DNA of 64,000 nt from Methylobacterium ajmalii (GCF_016613415.1 NZ_JACWCT010000125.1:39664-103663); one strand, 5' to 3'; positions 49,436 to 58,791 are shown, numbered from the stretch's first letter. Notes: generated from the sequence alone by a model not told the origin. Numbers and translations: made by a program.

Positions 49436-49564
49436 GAGACGCGGCCGCGCAGGCCGGAACGGGACGGACCCGAAAACCCACTGTGTCGCCCGGCTCCCGG
49501 TCCCCGGACAGCCGCGGGACGATGCGGTGGGTTTCGTCGCGTCTCCGCCGCCCGGCCCCGCGGC

Positions 49565-50695
49565 TTACGGGACGCCGCGGCCGGTGACGCGCGACCACGC
49601 CCCCGCGAGGCGCGATCTTGTCCCCGCGAGGCGCGATCCCGCCCCCGCGAGGCCTCCCCGTACAGGCGCCGCCGCCATCCGCTCCATGCGCCGCAGCAGG
49701 TCCTCGGCCGCCGCCCGCGGATCGGCGAGGTGGTGCTGGCTGCCGAAGGCGCCGGGGGCCGCCTCCGCCGTGCCGGGCTGGTGGAGGTAGGACACGGCGT
49801 TGCCGCACAGGACGTCGACGAGCCGGAAGGTCGGGTTGATCGTGCGCCCGGGGCTGAGCGCCACCACGCGCCGGCCGGGCGGCGCGAACAGGGCCGTGTG
49901 CAGGGCCGAGCCGAGGGAACCCGCCACCACCCGGCGCCGGGCGAAGAGCCGGACCTGCTCGGCGAAGCCCATCGTCTCCGGGTGCAGGATCTCGACGCCC
50001 GCGCGGGCGAGGATCTCCGTCACCTCGTCCTCGTTGGCGAAGCGCCGCACGCCGCCGGCGAGCCGGGTCTTGGCGAGGTAGGCGGGCCGGTCGTCGGCAT
50101 CGACCTCGTCGGGGGCGTGGCAGCCGGCTCCGATCGCGAGGCACAGGTCGCGAAAGACCGCGTGGCCGTAGGCCTCCTCCTGGAAGGCCGGAGCCGGCAC
50201 GACGACGCGCCGCAGCCGCCGCGGCCCCTCGAAGGCATGGATGTCGCGCACGTCGAGGCCGAGGCGAGCGAGGATGTCGAGGGCGAAAAGGTAGGGCCGC
50301 CACAGGGCCGGGTCGGTCGGCGCGTAGCAGAGGATCGGCGCCGCCGGCCGTCCCGACAGGAGCGGCCAGAACCGCGGCAGGGTGGTGACGAGGAAGTGCC
50401 CGTAATGCAGGTGGGCGCCGCCGAGGAAGAGGTAGGTCTCTTCCGGCGCCTCCGGGATCTCCGCCGGCAGGCCCGAGGACCAGTCCTGCGGCCAGTCGAT
50501 GCGCTGCCAGGACGGCACGGTGCCGCGGTAATCCACGCTCTCGGGCACGAAGCGCCCTGCCGCGTCGAACAGGGCCGAGGGCCGGCCCCGCGCCTCGCTG
50601 TGCGGCAGGTAGAGGGCGTTCTCGATCGTGCGCACCGCCGGCCGGTCGCGCCGGATCGGCGGGATGCGGGGCACGCGGCAGTCGCGCAGGCTCAT
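49565..50695 (-). CDS. GT61 family glycosyltransferase-like protein (DUF563)
   Basis: 376 residues. The glycosyltransferase family 61 pattern is visible: LFLGGAHLHYGHFLVTTLPRFW, AYLAKTRLAGGVRRFANEDEV, GVEILHPETMGFAEQVRLFARRRVVAGSLGSALHTALFAPPGRRVVALSPG. Such enzymes add sugars to surface polysaccharide; acceptor unknown. No membrane segment. The last 25 residues are a short tandem repeat (SRLAG units) encoded by a 21-base DNA repeat, absent from the family core. It diverges from uvrC. Confidence 0.85.
   Translation of the reverse strand: MSLRDCRVPRIPPIRRDRPAVRTIENALYLPHSEARGRPSALFDAAGRFVPESVDYRGTVPSWQRIDWPQDWSSGLPAEIPEAPEETYLFLGGAHLHYGHFLVTTLPRFWPLLSGRPAAPILCYAPTDPALWRPYLFALDILARLGLDVRDIHAFEGPRRLRRVVVPAPAFQEEAYGHAVFRDLCLAIGAGCHAPDEVDADDRPAYLAKTRLAGGVRRFANEDEVTEILARAGVEILHPETMGFAEQVRLFARRRVVAGSLGSALHTALFAPPGRRVVALSPGRTINPTFRLVDVLCGNAVSYLHQPGTAEAAPGAFGSQHHLADPRAAAEDLLRRMERMAAAPVRGGLAGAGSRLAGTRSRLAGAWSRVTGRGVP
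49600..49653 (-). repeat. 21-bp tandem repeat in the GT61 C-terminus
   Basis: Two full units (49600-49620 and 49621-49641) and a partial third share CCCCGCGAGGCGCGAT. In frame they encode SRLAG-type heptapeptide repeats at the extreme C-terminus of the glycosyltransferase. Confidence 0.8.
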
Positions 50696-50806
50696 GCGGG
50701 CGGGGGTTCCTTCGTCCGTCGGTCTTCGGGGGCATCGGCCGCCGGTGGCCTTTTAGCGCCCGTGCGCGGTCTTTCCAGCGGCGGCGGCGGCGCCTACATC
50801 GCGGGG

Positions 50807-52855
50807 ATGAGCCGACAGCCTGGGAACGACGTGCCGCCCGACGCCCTCGACGCGATCGAGGACGACGAGACGGTGGACGCCCTCGACACCTCGCCGGAGA
50901 TCGACTTCGACCTCGATGCCGGGGCCGGGGCGATCCAGGCCGGCACCGCGGTGATCCGCCGGTTCTGGACCACGCTGCCGTCCTCGCCGGGCGTCTACCG
51001 GATGTTCGACGCCAAGGGCGACGTGCTCTACGTCGGCAAGGCCAAGAACCTGAAGAACCGGGTCGGCTCCTACGCGCGCGGCCAGGCGCACACCAACCGC
51101 ATCGCCCGGATGATCGCCGAGACGGCCTCGATGGAGTTCGTCACCACGGCGACCGAGACCGAGGCGCTGCTGCTGGAGGCCAACCTCATCAAGCAGCTGA
51201 AGCCCCGCTTCAACGTGCTGATGCGGGACGACAAGTCCCTGCCCTACATCCTGCTCACGGCGGATTCCGACGCGCCGCAGCTCGTCAAGCATCGCGGGGC
51301 GCGGCGCCGGGCCGGGCATTACTACGGCCCCTTCGCCAGCGTCTGGGCGGTCAACCGTACGGTGAACGCGCTGCAGCGCGCCTTCCTGCTGCGCTCCTGC
51401 TCCGACAGCTATTTCGAGAACCGCTCGCGACCCTGCCTGCTCTACCAGATCAAGCGCTGCTCGGGCCCCTGCACGAACGAGATCTCGGTCGAGGACTATG
51501 CCGGGCTGGCGGCGGAGGCGCGGGGCTTCCTGTCGGGCAAGTCCAACGCCATCAAGGAGCGGATGGCCGCCGAGATGCAGGCGGCGTCGGATGCCTGGGA
51601 GTTCGAGAAGGCGGCGCGCTACCGCGACCGCATCGCCGCGCTCGCCGCCATCCAGGGCGTGCAGGGCGTGAACACGCAAGGGATCGAGGAGGCCGACGTC
51701 TTCGCCCTCGACGAGCAGGCCGGGCAGTTCTGCATCGAGGTGTTCTTCTTCCGCAACTGGCAGAACTGGGGCAACCGGGCCTACTTCCCGAAGGCCGACC
51801 GCAGCATGACGCCGGACGAGGTGCTGGCCTCGTTCCTGGCCCAGTTCTACGACGACAAGCCGGCGCCCCGGCTGGTGCTGGTCTCGCACGAGATCGAGGA
51901 TGCCGAACTCCTCGCCGCCGCCCTCTCGACCAAGAGCGAGAACCGGGTCGAGATCCACTGCCCGAAACGCGCCGAGCGCAAGAACCTCGTCGAGTACGCC
52001 GCCCGCAACGCCCGCGAGGCGCTGGCCCGGCGCCTCGCCGACACCGCCTCGCAGGGCAAGCTTCTCGCCGCGCTCGGCACCTCGTTCAATCTCGCGGCGG
52101 CGCCCCGCCGCATCGAGGTCTACGACAACTCGCACATCATGGGGACGAACGCGGTCGGCGCGATGATCGTCGCGGGTCCCACCGGCTTCATGAAGACCCA
52201 CTACCGGACCTTCACCATCAAGTCCGAGGAGGTGAAGCCCGGCGACGATTACGGCATGATGCGCGAGGTGCTGCAGCGCCGCTTCGCCCGCCTCGTCAAG
52301 GAGCACCCGCGCACCAAGGCCGAGGCGGGCGTGGCGGCCGCCGCCGGCGGCCCGTCGGAGCCCGAGCCCGCACCGGACCCGAACGACACCGAGGCGTTTC
52401 CGGCCTGGCCCGACCTCGTGCTGATCGACGGCGGCCGCGGCCAGCTCGAGGCGGCCCGCAAGGCCCTCGACGAGGTCGGGGTCACCGACGTGCCGCTCGT
52501 CGGCATCGCCAAGGGGCGCGACCGGGATGCGGGGCGCGAGACCTTCTTCGTGCCCGGCCAGGCGCCGTTCCGCCTGCCGCCGCGCGACCCGACCCTGTAC
52601 TTCGTGCAGCGCCTGCGCGACGAGGCCCACCGCTTCGCCATCGGGGCGCACCGGGCCAAGCGCAAGCGCGAGATGGTGAAGAACCCCCTCGACGAGATCC
52701 CGGGGATCGGGCCGACGCGCAAGCGCGCGCTCCTGCACCATTTCGGGACCGTGAAGGCGATCGAGCGGGCCGCCCTTGAGGATCTGGCGAGGACGCCGGG
52801 CGTGAATGCCGCGACCGCCCGGGCGGTCTACGACTTTTTCCACGCCGATGCGTGA
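50807..52855 (+). CDS. uvrC: excinuclease ABC subunit C
   Basis: 682-residue nucleotide-excision repair nuclease making both incisions with UvrAB. GIY-YIG domain at about 57-135 (SSPGVYRMF, VLYVGKAKNLKNRV), Cys-rich CSGPCTNEIS, UVR motif (SDAWEFEKAARYRDRIAAL) for UvrB contact, RNase H-like C-terminal nuclease (DNSHIMGTNAVGAMIV, LVLIDGGRGQL) and a helix-hairpin-helix pair (GIGPTRKRALLHHFG). An acidic 40-residue N-terminal extension and a Pro/Glu insertion near 515-535 explain the extra length. No SOS box seen upstream. Confidence 0.97.
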   Translation: MSRQPGNDVPPDALDAIEDDETVDALDTSPEIDFDLDAGAGAIQAGTAVIRRFWTTLPSSPGVYRMFDAKGDVLYVGKAKNLKNRVGSYARGQAHTNRIARMIAETASMEFVTTATETEALLLEANLIKQLKPRFNVLMRDDKSLPYILLTADSDAPQLVKHRGARRRAGHYYGPFASVWAVNRTVNALQRAFLLRSCSDSYFENRSRPCLLYQIKRCSGPCTNEISVEDYAGLAAEARGFLSGKSNAIKERMAAEMQAASDAWEFEKAARYRDRIAALAAIQGVQGVNTQGIEEADVFALDEQAGQFCIEVFFFRNWQNWGNRAYFPKADRSMTPDEVLASFLAQFYDDKPAPRLVLVSHEIEDAELLAAALSTKSENRVEIHCPKRAERKNLVEYAARNAREALARRLADTASQGKLLAALGTSFNLAAAPRRIEVYDNSHIMGTNAVGAMIVAGPTGFMKTHYRTFTIKSEEVKPGDDYGMMREVLQRRFARLVKEHPRTKAEAGVAAAAGGPSEPEPAPDPNDTEAFPAWPDLVLIDGGRGQLEAARKALDEVGVTDVPLVGIAKGRDRDAGRETFFVPGQAPFRLPPRDPTLYFVQRLRDEAHRFAIGAHRAKRKREMVKNPLDEIPGIGPTRKRALLHHFGTVKAIERAALEDLARTPGVNAATARAVYDFFHADA

Positions 52856-52933
52856 GGCGGGGGGATCCGTGAGGCCCTGTCCGGGTTCAGCCGTGTTGAC
52901 GCCCCCTCCCCCCGCGTGGTTTCACCGAAGGCG

Positions 52934-53533
52934 ATGAACGTGGTCGTGCCCCGGCGCCGCTCGACGGCCCTCAACCTCGCCAACATGCTGACCTACGGCC
53001 GCCTGGTCGCGGTTCCGGTGGTGGTGGCGCTGCTGTTCTGGCCCCAGGACGACACCGCGCGGTGGATCGCCGTCGCGGTCTTCGTGGCGGCCGCGATCAC
53101 CGACTATCTCGACGGCTACGTCGCCCGCACCTATTCCCAGAGCTCGGCGCTCGGGCGGATGCTCGACCCGATCGCCGACAAGCTGCTCGTCGCCGCAAGC
53201 CTCCTGATGCTCTGCGCCGACGGGACGATCCGCGGCTGGTCGCTCTGGGCCGCCATCGTGATCCTGTGCCGGGAGATCCTGGTCTCGGGCCTGCGCGAAT
53301 ACCTCGCCGAGCTGAAGGTCGGCGTGCCGGTGAGCCGGGTCGCCAAGTGGAAGACCGCGGTGCAGCTCGTGGCGCTGGGCGTGCTGATCGCCGGCCCGGC
53401 CGGCGAGCGGGTGCTGCCGGGCAACGGCACGCTCGGCCTCGTGCTGCTGTGGCTCGCCGCCGCGCTGACGCTCTACACCGGCTACGACTACATGCGCTCC
53501 GGCATCCGCCACGTGATCGACGACGAGAGATGA
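52934..53533 (+). CDS. pgsA: CDP-diacylglycerol-glycerol-3-phosphate 3-phosphatidyltransferase
   Basis: 199-residue membrane enzyme making phosphatidylglycerol phosphate. The CDP-alcohol phosphatidyltransferase signature is complete: DYLDGYVARTYSQSSALGRM then LDPIADKLL. Several membrane helices flank it. The ATG was chosen over an upstream GTG. It follows uvrC and is 10 bases ahead of moaD, the uvrC-pgsA-moaD order common in Rhizobiales. Confidence 0.95.
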   Translation: MNVVVPRRRSTALNLANMLTYGRLVAVPVVVALLFWPQDDTARWIAVAVFVAAAITDYLDGYVARTYSQSSALGRMLDPIADKLLVAASLLMLCADGTIRGWSLWAAIVILCREILVSGLREYLAELKVGVPVSRVAKWKTAVQLVALGVLIAGPAGERVLPGNGTLGLVLLWLAAALTLYTGYDYMRSGIRHVIDDER

Positions 53534-53543
53534 GCGCCACCCC

Positions 53544-53795
53544 ATGAAGCTCGTCTACTTCGCCTGGGTCCGCGAGCGGATCGGCCGTCCCGAGGAAATC
53601 CTCGACCTGCCGCCCGAGGTCGCGACCGTCGCCGACCTCGTCGCCTTCCTGAAGGGCCGCGGCGAGGAATACGCCTACGCCTTCGAGACCGAGGGCGTTG
53701 TCCGCGCCGCCGTCGACCGGGTCCACGCCAAGCCGGAGACGCCGCTCGCGGGCGCGGCTGAGGTCGCGTTCTTCCCGCCGATGACCGGCGGCTGA
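53544..53795 (+). CDS. moaD: molybdopterin synthase sulfur carrier subunit
   Basis: 83-residue ubiquitin-fold protein ending in PPMTGG; the C-terminal GG is thiocarboxylated and donates sulfur in molybdopterin synthesis. VYFAWVRERIGRPEE and VATVADLVAFLKGRG match MoaD. moaE, its usual partner, is not next to it here. Confidence 0.93.
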   Translation: MKLVYFAWVRERIGRPEEILDLPPEVATVADLVAFLKGRGEEYAYAFETEGVVRAAVDRVHAKPETPLAGAAEVAFFPPMTGG

Positions 53796-53918
53796 GGCGG
53801 GACCTCTCTCGCGAACCCCGGTTCGACGGTCGCCTTCGCCACCTCCGGGCCCTCCCGTGGAGGCCGCTCGGGCCGCCCGATCGGCACCCGCCTGCAACAG
53901 GAATCCGGGAGACCCGTG

Positions 53919-54965
53919 ATGCCTCGCCCCCTGCCGCTCCTCGCCGCCCTCGTCTCGTCCGTCACGGCCTTCGCCGCTGCCGCCGAGCCGGTGAGGGTCG
54001 GTCCGCTGCTGGAGCATCGCGGGATGTGCGAGGCGTCGGGTGCCGTGCCGTATCCGCGCGGCAGCTTCGGCGACCGGTTCCTGGTGGTCGACGACGAGTC
54101 GACCGTGGTGCGGCTCTACCGGGCGGGCGCGAGCGGCGAGGCCCTGCCCCTCGACGGCGCCGATCTCGCGGCGCATCTCGGCCTGGGCGAGAAGGACGGC
54201 AAGGCCGACCTCGAATCCGCGACCTGGCTCGGCCCCGATCTCTTCGTCCTCGGCTCGCACAGCCGCCGTCACGGCGGCAAGCAGAGCCCGGGCCGCGGCC
54301 GGCTCGCCGCCATGGCGGTGACGGACCCAGCCGGTACGCCGACGCTCGCCCCGAAGGGCACCGCGATCCGCTCCCTGCCCCAGGCCTTCGCGGCGCTGTC
54401 ACCGCTCCTGGCGGCGCGGATCGGCCTCGACGCGCCGGCGCGCGACGACCTCGACCCCAAGCGCAAGGGCTTCAACATCGAGGGCATGGCGCCGCGCCCG
54501 GACGAAAAGTCCCTCTGGCTCGGCCTGCGCAACCCCCTCGACACCGACGCGAACGCTCAGCTGGTACCCCTGGAGAACCCGGCCGAGGCGATCGCCGGCG
54601 CCGCCCCGCGGCTCGGCCCCCCGGTCGCCCTCGACCTCAAGGGCCGCGGCATCCGCGACATCGCCTACGCGCCGCGGGCCAAGGCCTATATCGTGCTGGC
54701 CGGGGGAGCGGGCGGCGGGGGCGAGCCGTTCGACCTCTACCGCTGGTCGGGCACGCCGGCGGACAAGCCGGTCCGGATCGAGGGCGCCGCCGCGGCCTTC
54801 GCGGCGATCCCCGATTTCCAGCCGGAAGGCCTGCTGGTCGACCCGGCCGGCGACCGGGTGCAGGTGCTGAGCGACGACGGCGAGGCGCTGGGCTCCGACG
54901 GCAAGCCGTGCGGGGAGTCGCGGGACGGCAAGCGCTTCCGGAGCCTGACGCTGGAGCTGCGGTGA
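53919..54965 (+). CDS. secreted DUF3616 protein
   Basis: 348 residues: signal peptide (PLLAALVSSVTAFAAAA-EP), then a DUF3616-like beta-propeller pattern with CEASGAVPYPRGSFGDRFLVVDDEST, DLESATWLGPDLFVLGSHSRR, FNIEGMAPRPDEKSLWLGLRNPL and DFQPEGLLVDPAGDRVQVLSDDG. The repeated D-x-E-x-x-A/G-L pattern resembles phytase-like/SdiA-type propellers, but no activity is known. Two short Cys sites only. Stand-alone gene. Confidence 0.82.
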   Translation: MPRPLPLLAALVSSVTAFAAAAEPVRVGPLLEHRGMCEASGAVPYPRGSFGDRFLVVDDESTVVRLYRAGASGEALPLDGADLAAHLGLGEKDGKADLESATWLGPDLFVLGSHSRRHGGKQSPGRGRLAAMAVTDPAGTPTLAPKGTAIRSLPQAFAALSPLLAARIGLDAPARDDLDPKRKGFNIEGMAPRPDEKSLWLGLRNPLDTDANAQLVPLENPAEAIAGAAPRLGPPVALDLKGRGIRDIAYAPRAKAYIVLAGGAGGGGEPFDLYRWSGTPADKPVRIEGAAAAFAAIPDFQPEGLLVDPAGDRVQVLSDDGEALGSDGKPCGESRDGKRFRSLTLELR

Positions 54966-55046
54966 CGCGTTCACCCCGCCGGGTGCTTCGACGGCGACGG
55001 GCGCCGGCGGTCGGCCGTCCCCTTCGCGGGGCGGCCGACCTGCCCC

Positions 55047-55415
55047 TCAGTCGAAGCTGCGCTTCGAGCCCGAGCCGCCCAGGCTGATCTTGCGCGCCTG
55101 GGGCTGCGCCGGAGCGGCCTGGACCGGCTTGGGCGGCGGCAGGTGGGCCTGGCCGTGGACCACGGCGCCGATCTCGCCCAGCGCCTTTACCAGGTCGTCC
55201 TTGCCGCAGGTGCGGGCGACGACGAGGCCGAGCTTGTGGGTGTGGCTCTTGGCGTAGAGGTAGCCCGCGAGCTTGGCGCGGGTCTCGACCGGCAGGGCAT
55301 CGAGGAGGTCCGGCAGGTCCTCCGGCTCGGCCCGGTAGATCTCCCCGAGGGTCGCGAGCGGGACAGGGCAGTCGCGGTCGGCTTCGGCGCCGCTGGTGGG
55401 GTGGCCCTGGATCAT
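55047..55415 (-). CDS. conserved hypothetical cytosolic protein
   Basis: 122 residues, not recognised. The first 80 residues are predicted helical (ATLGEIYRAEPEDLPDLLDALPVETRAKLAGYLYAKSHTHKLGLVVARTC); the rest is a Pro/Ala/Gln linker ending in SLGGSGSKRSFD. No signal peptide. It is convergent with the DUF3616 gene and divergent from the thioesterase gene. Confidence 0.65.
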   Translation of the reverse strand: MIQGHPTSGAEADRDCPVPLATLGEIYRAEPEDLPDLLDALPVETRAKLAGYLYAKSHTHKLGLVVARTCGKDDLVKALGEIGAVVHGQAHLPPPKPVQAAPAQPQARKISLGGSGSKRSFD

Positions 55416-55563
55416 GATGCGTCCTCCGGCTGATCGATGGCGTGACGGCGAATCTAGGTCCGTTCGCCCGGGGATGAAACCGCGGGGTGCAATCGGCGAT
55501 TCGCGGTGCTCGCGCTCCGGCGTCTCGATGCCCTATGCTCGCCCGGGAGACCAGGGGGGCAGC

Positions 55564-56007
55564 ATGGCCAAGATGGACGAGGGGACGACGGACGGCACCG
55601 CCGACGCGGCGGCGGCGCGGCCGCAGGGCGAGCTCACCGTGCGGACCATCGCGATGCCGGCCGACACCAACGCCAACGGCGACATCTTCGGCGGCTGGGT
55701 CATGTCGCAGATGGACCAGGCCGGCGGCATCGCCGGGGTCGAGCGGGCGCAGGGCCGCGTCGTCACGGTGGCGGTCGACGGCATGACCTTCCTGCGCCCG
55801 GTCCGGGTCGGCGACGTGCTGTGCGTCTACACCCAGGTCGTCGGCACCGGCCGCACCTCGATGCGGATCCAGATCGAGGCCTGGGCCCGGCGCTTCCGCA
55901 CCCAGACCCGCGAGAAGGTGACGGTCGGCGTGTTCACCTTCGTGGCGATCGACGACGAGGGCCGCCCGCGCCCGATCCCGCCCGTCTCCCCGGGCCTGTC
56001 CCCGTGA
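55564..56007 (+). CDS. acyl-CoA thioesterase, YciA type
   Basis: 147-residue hot-dog fold thioesterase: TIAMPADTNANGDIFGGWVMSQMDQAGGIAG carries the catalytic Asn-Asp region, with VTVAVDGMTFLRPVRVGDVLCVYTQVV and EKVTVGVFTFVAID following. It hydrolyses short/medium acyl-CoA. Its stop overlaps the GTG of the next gene. Confidence 0.92.
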   Translation: MAKMDEGTTDGTADAAAARPQGELTVRTIAMPADTNANGDIFGGWVMSQMDQAGGIAGVERAQGRVVTVAVDGMTFLRPVRVGDVLCVYTQVVGTGRTSMRIQIEAWARRFRTQTREKVTVGVFTFVAIDDEGRPRPIPPVSPGLSP

Positions 56008-56321
56008 GCCTCGCTGCGGATCCGACCGATCCGGCGGGCTTCGCCTGCCAGTCCTGCGGCGCCTGCTGCGCCTACTCGGCGGAGTGGCCGCGTTTCAGCA
56101 TCGAGGACGACGCCGACCTCGCGCGCATCCCGGAGGCCTATGTCGACGACCCGGCCGGGCGGATGCGCTGCGACGGCGACCGGTGCAGCGCGCTGGAGGG
56201 CCGGATCGGCGAATCCGTCGCCTGCAAGGTCTACGCGGTGCGGCCGGAGGTCTGCCGCACCTGCGAGCCCGGCGACCCGGAATGCCTGATCGCCCGCCGG
56301 CATCACGGCCTGCCGGCGTAA
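56004..56321 (+). CDS. YkgJ-like Cys-cluster (putative metal-binding) protein
   Basis: 105 residues with the YkgJ/CxxCxxCC pattern: FACQSCGACCAYSAEWPRF near the N-terminus and SVACKVYAVRPEVCRTCEPGDPEC near the C-terminus, eight or nine Cys in all, suggesting a zinc or Fe-S site. The start is GTG, and GTGA overlaps the thioesterase stop, which couples their translation. The ORF is not led by its own ribosome site. Confidence 0.85.
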   Translation: MSLAADPTDPAGFACQSCGACCAYSAEWPRFSIEDDADLARIPEAYVDDPAGRMRCDGDRCSALEGRIGESVACKVYAVRPEVCRTCEPGDPECLIARRHHGLPA

Positions 56322-56385
56322 GCGGAAGGTTCCTGCGGGCATTCCGCCCCTTGCGCCGCGGCGCCAAGGCCGGCACATCCCACGG

Positions 56386-57549
56386 ATGATCGAACATCCG
56401 ACCCGGGACGTCGGCTTCGGGGTCTACCTGCACTGGCCCTTCTGTGCCGCGAAGTGCCCGTATTGCGACTTCAACAGCCATGTCCGCCACACGCGCCTCG
56501 ACCAGGCACGCTGGCGCGCCGCCTTCGCGCGCGAGATCGCCCACGCGGCCGCCCTCGCGCCGGGGCGCACCGTCACCAGCATCTTCCTCGGCGGCGGCAC
56601 GCCCTCGCTGATGGAGCCGGAGACCGTGGGGGCGCTCCTCGACGCGGTGGCGGGCGCCTGGAGCGTGTCGCCCGACGTCGAGGTGACGCTCGAGGCCAAC
56701 CCGACCAGCGTCGAGGCGGAGCGCTTCCGCGGCTACCGGGCGGCGGGGGTCAACCGGGTCTCGCTCGGCGTCCAGGCCCTCGACGACGCCTCGCTGAAGA
56801 CGCTCGGGCGCCTGCACAGCACCGCGGAGGCGATGCGGGCGGTCGAGACCGCCGCCGTGCATTTCGAGCGCTATTCCTTCGACCTGATCTACGCCCGGCC
56901 GGGCCAGACGCCGCAGGCCTGGGCCGCCGAGCTGCGCGGGGCGATCGCCCGGGCGGCCGAGCATCTCTCGCTCTACCAGCTCACCATCGAGGAGGGGACG
57001 CCGTTCTACGGTCTGGCCGCCGCCGGCAAGCTCACCGTGCCGGACGACGACACGGCACGCATCCTCTACGACGTGACCCAGGAGGTCTGCGCGGGTGCGG
57101 GCCTCCCGGCCTACGAGATCTCGAACCACGCCCGGCCCGGCGCCGAATCGCGCCACAACCTGCTCTACTGGCGCTACGGCGAGTATGCCGGTATCGGCCC
57201 GGGCGCCCATGGCCGCCTCGTCCTGCCGGCGGGCCGCACCGGCACCTCGACCGAGCGCAACCCGGAGGCCTGGCTCGCCCGGGCCGAGGGCGAGGGGCAC
57301 GGCCTCCTCGAGACCGAGGCGCTGAGTCCCGGCGACCAAGCCGACGAGTTCCTGATGATGGGCCTGCGCCTGCGCGAGGGGATCGATCCCGCCCGCTACG
57401 CCGCGCTCGCCGGCCGGCCCCTCGACCCGGAGCGCATCGCGGGCCTCGTCGGTGCGGGGCTCGTCGCGCGGGCGCCCGACGGCCGCCTCGCGGCGACCCC
57501 GAAGGGCGCGCCGGTGCTCAACGCCGTGGTGGCCGAGCTGGCGGCCTGA
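56386..57549 (+). CDS. hemW: radical SAM heme chaperone HemW
   Basis: 387-residue protein with the radical SAM CxxxCxxC motif (Cys20, Cys24, Cys27 in HWPFCAAKCPYCDFNSH), IFLGGGTPSLM, EANPTSVEAERF, GVNRVSLGVQALDD and the HemN C-terminal domain (DEFLMMGLRLREGID). The fourth Cys seen in true HemN coproporphyrinogen dehydrogenase (CxxxCxxCxC) is Phe here (YCDF), so it is the heme-chaperone HemW rather than HemN. Confidence 0.93.
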   Translation: MIEHPTRDVGFGVYLHWPFCAAKCPYCDFNSHVRHTRLDQARWRAAFAREIAHAAALAPGRTVTSIFLGGGTPSLMEPETVGALLDAVAGAWSVSPDVEVTLEANPTSVEAERFRGYRAAGVNRVSLGVQALDDASLKTLGRLHSTAEAMRAVETAAVHFERYSFDLIYARPGQTPQAWAAELRGAIARAAEHLSLYQLTIEEGTPFYGLAAAGKLTVPDDDTARILYDVTQEVCAGAGLPAYEISNHARPGAESRHNLLYWRYGEYAGIGPGAHGRLVLPAGRTGTSTERNPEAWLARAEGEGHGLLETEALSPGDQADEFLMMGLRLREGIDPARYAALAGRPLDPERIAGLVGAGLVARAPDGRLAATPKGAPVLNAVVAELAA

Positions 57550-57579
57550 CGGCCCGCCCCCTCGCGCCCGCCGGGGGCC

Positions 57580-58791
57580 TTACGTCCCCGAGGGTCCCAG
57601 CGCCCGCGGCGCCGGGCTGACGATCGTGGTGCCGCCGCCCCGGATCTCGAACACCGCGAGCGTCCGGTCGCTGGTGCCCTCCGGGCGGAACCGGAAGGTC
57701 CCGTCGATTCCGGCGAAGCCCGACGGGTTGGTGAGCGTGGTGTCGGCGAAGCGCTGCGACCCGTATTGCCGGTTGAGCGCCGCGGCGAGCGACACCGCGT
57801 CGTAGGACAGCGTCGCGACCCGCACCGGGTCGGTGCCGAACCGGGCCCGGTAGCGCTGGCCGAAGCCGGCAAAGCCCACCGGGTCGGCGGCGGCGAACCA
57901 GGCGCCCTGGAAGGCCGGCAGGGCGAAGACCCGCGGGTCGTTCCACACCGCGGTGCCGACCGGGCGGACCCGGGCCGGGTTGAAGCCGGCGCGGGCGAGC
58001 GCCGCCCCGGCGGCGGCGAGCCCGTCGGGCGTGTCGGGCAGGAACAGGGCGTCGGCCTGCGGCGCCGGGCCGGTCATCAGCGGGGCGAGCCGCCCGATCG
58101 CCGCCGCCGGGTTGCCGGCCGGGTAGCGCTCGATCGCGACGACGCGGCCGCCGCGGCGCGCCACCGCCTCGCGGAACTGCGCCTCGACGGCGTTGCCGTA
58201 GGTCGTTTCCGGGATCAGGGCCACGAAGGAGCGCCGGCCCCCTTCCGTGGTCGCGTCGATGATGCGGTCGACCTCGGTCTGCGGCAGGAAGCTGAGCAGA
58301 TAGACGCCGCGGGCCGCCACGCTGACATCGGTCGAGAAGGCGATCACCGGCTTGCCGGCCGGCCGCGCCGTGGTGGCGGCGGATTGCACCGTGGCGGAGA
58401 AGAGCGGCCCGATGACCAGCTCCGCGCCCTCGGCGATCGCCGACGCCGCCGCCTCGCGGGCGCCGTCCGGCGTGCCGCGGTCGTCCTTCACCAGGAGCTT
58501 CAGGTCGGGGCTCTGGGATTCCTGCAGCGCCAGCTCGGCGGCGTTGCGCAGGCTGGCGCCCACCGCGGCCCCGGGGCCGGAGAGCGGCAGGATCAACGCC
58601 ACCTTGACGCTACCGGTGCCGAGCGTCGCCGGCTCGCCGGGAGGCGGCGCGGCGGGGGCTTCCGGCGCGGGCGCGCGGGTGGCGACGACCGGGCTGTCGA
58701 CCCCGCCGCAGGCGCCGAGCGCCAGCAGGCCGGCGAGCAGCGCGCCGCCCCATCCCAAACGCTTCAGAGTGTCGAGGCCGATGCCCCCCAT
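57580..58791 (-). CDS. penicillin-binding protein activator lipoprotein (LpoA-like)
   Basis: 403-residue lipoprotein: lipobox LALGAC with Cys28, a Pro/Ala linker, then a type-I periplasmic-binding domain of the LpoA/leucine-binding superfamily (VKVALILPLSGPGAAVGASLRNAAELALQE, IGPLFSATVQSAA). In E. coli LpoA activates PBP1A from the outer membrane; the alphaproteobacterial proteins lack its N-terminal TPR domain, as this one does. It diverges from rsmI, a conserved pairing. Confidence 0.9.
   Translation of the reverse strand: MGGIGLDTLKRLGWGGALLAGLLALGACGGVDSPVVATRAPAPEAPAAPPPGEPATLGTGSVKVALILPLSGPGAAVGASLRNAAELALQESQSPDLKLLVKDDRGTPDGAREAAASAIAEGAELVIGPLFSATVQSAATTARPAGKPVIAFSTDVSVAARGVYLLSFLPQTEVDRIIDATTEGGRRSFVALIPETTYGNAVEAQFREAVARRGGRVVAIERYPAGNPAAAIGRLAPLMTGPAPQADALFLPDTPDGLAAAGAALARAGFNPARVRPVGTAVWNDPRVFALPAFQGAWFAAADPVGFAGFGQRYRARFGTDPVRVATLSYDAVSLAAALNRQYGSQRFADTTLTNPSGFAGIDGTFRFRPEGTSDRTLAVFEIRGGGTTIVSPAPRALGPSGT

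Noticed and set aside
56386..57549. Oxygen-independent coproporphyrinogen III dehydrogenase (HemN)
   Set aside because: The fourth Cys of the CxxxCxxCxC motif is Phe and the protein is about 60 residues shorter than HemN; HemW fits.
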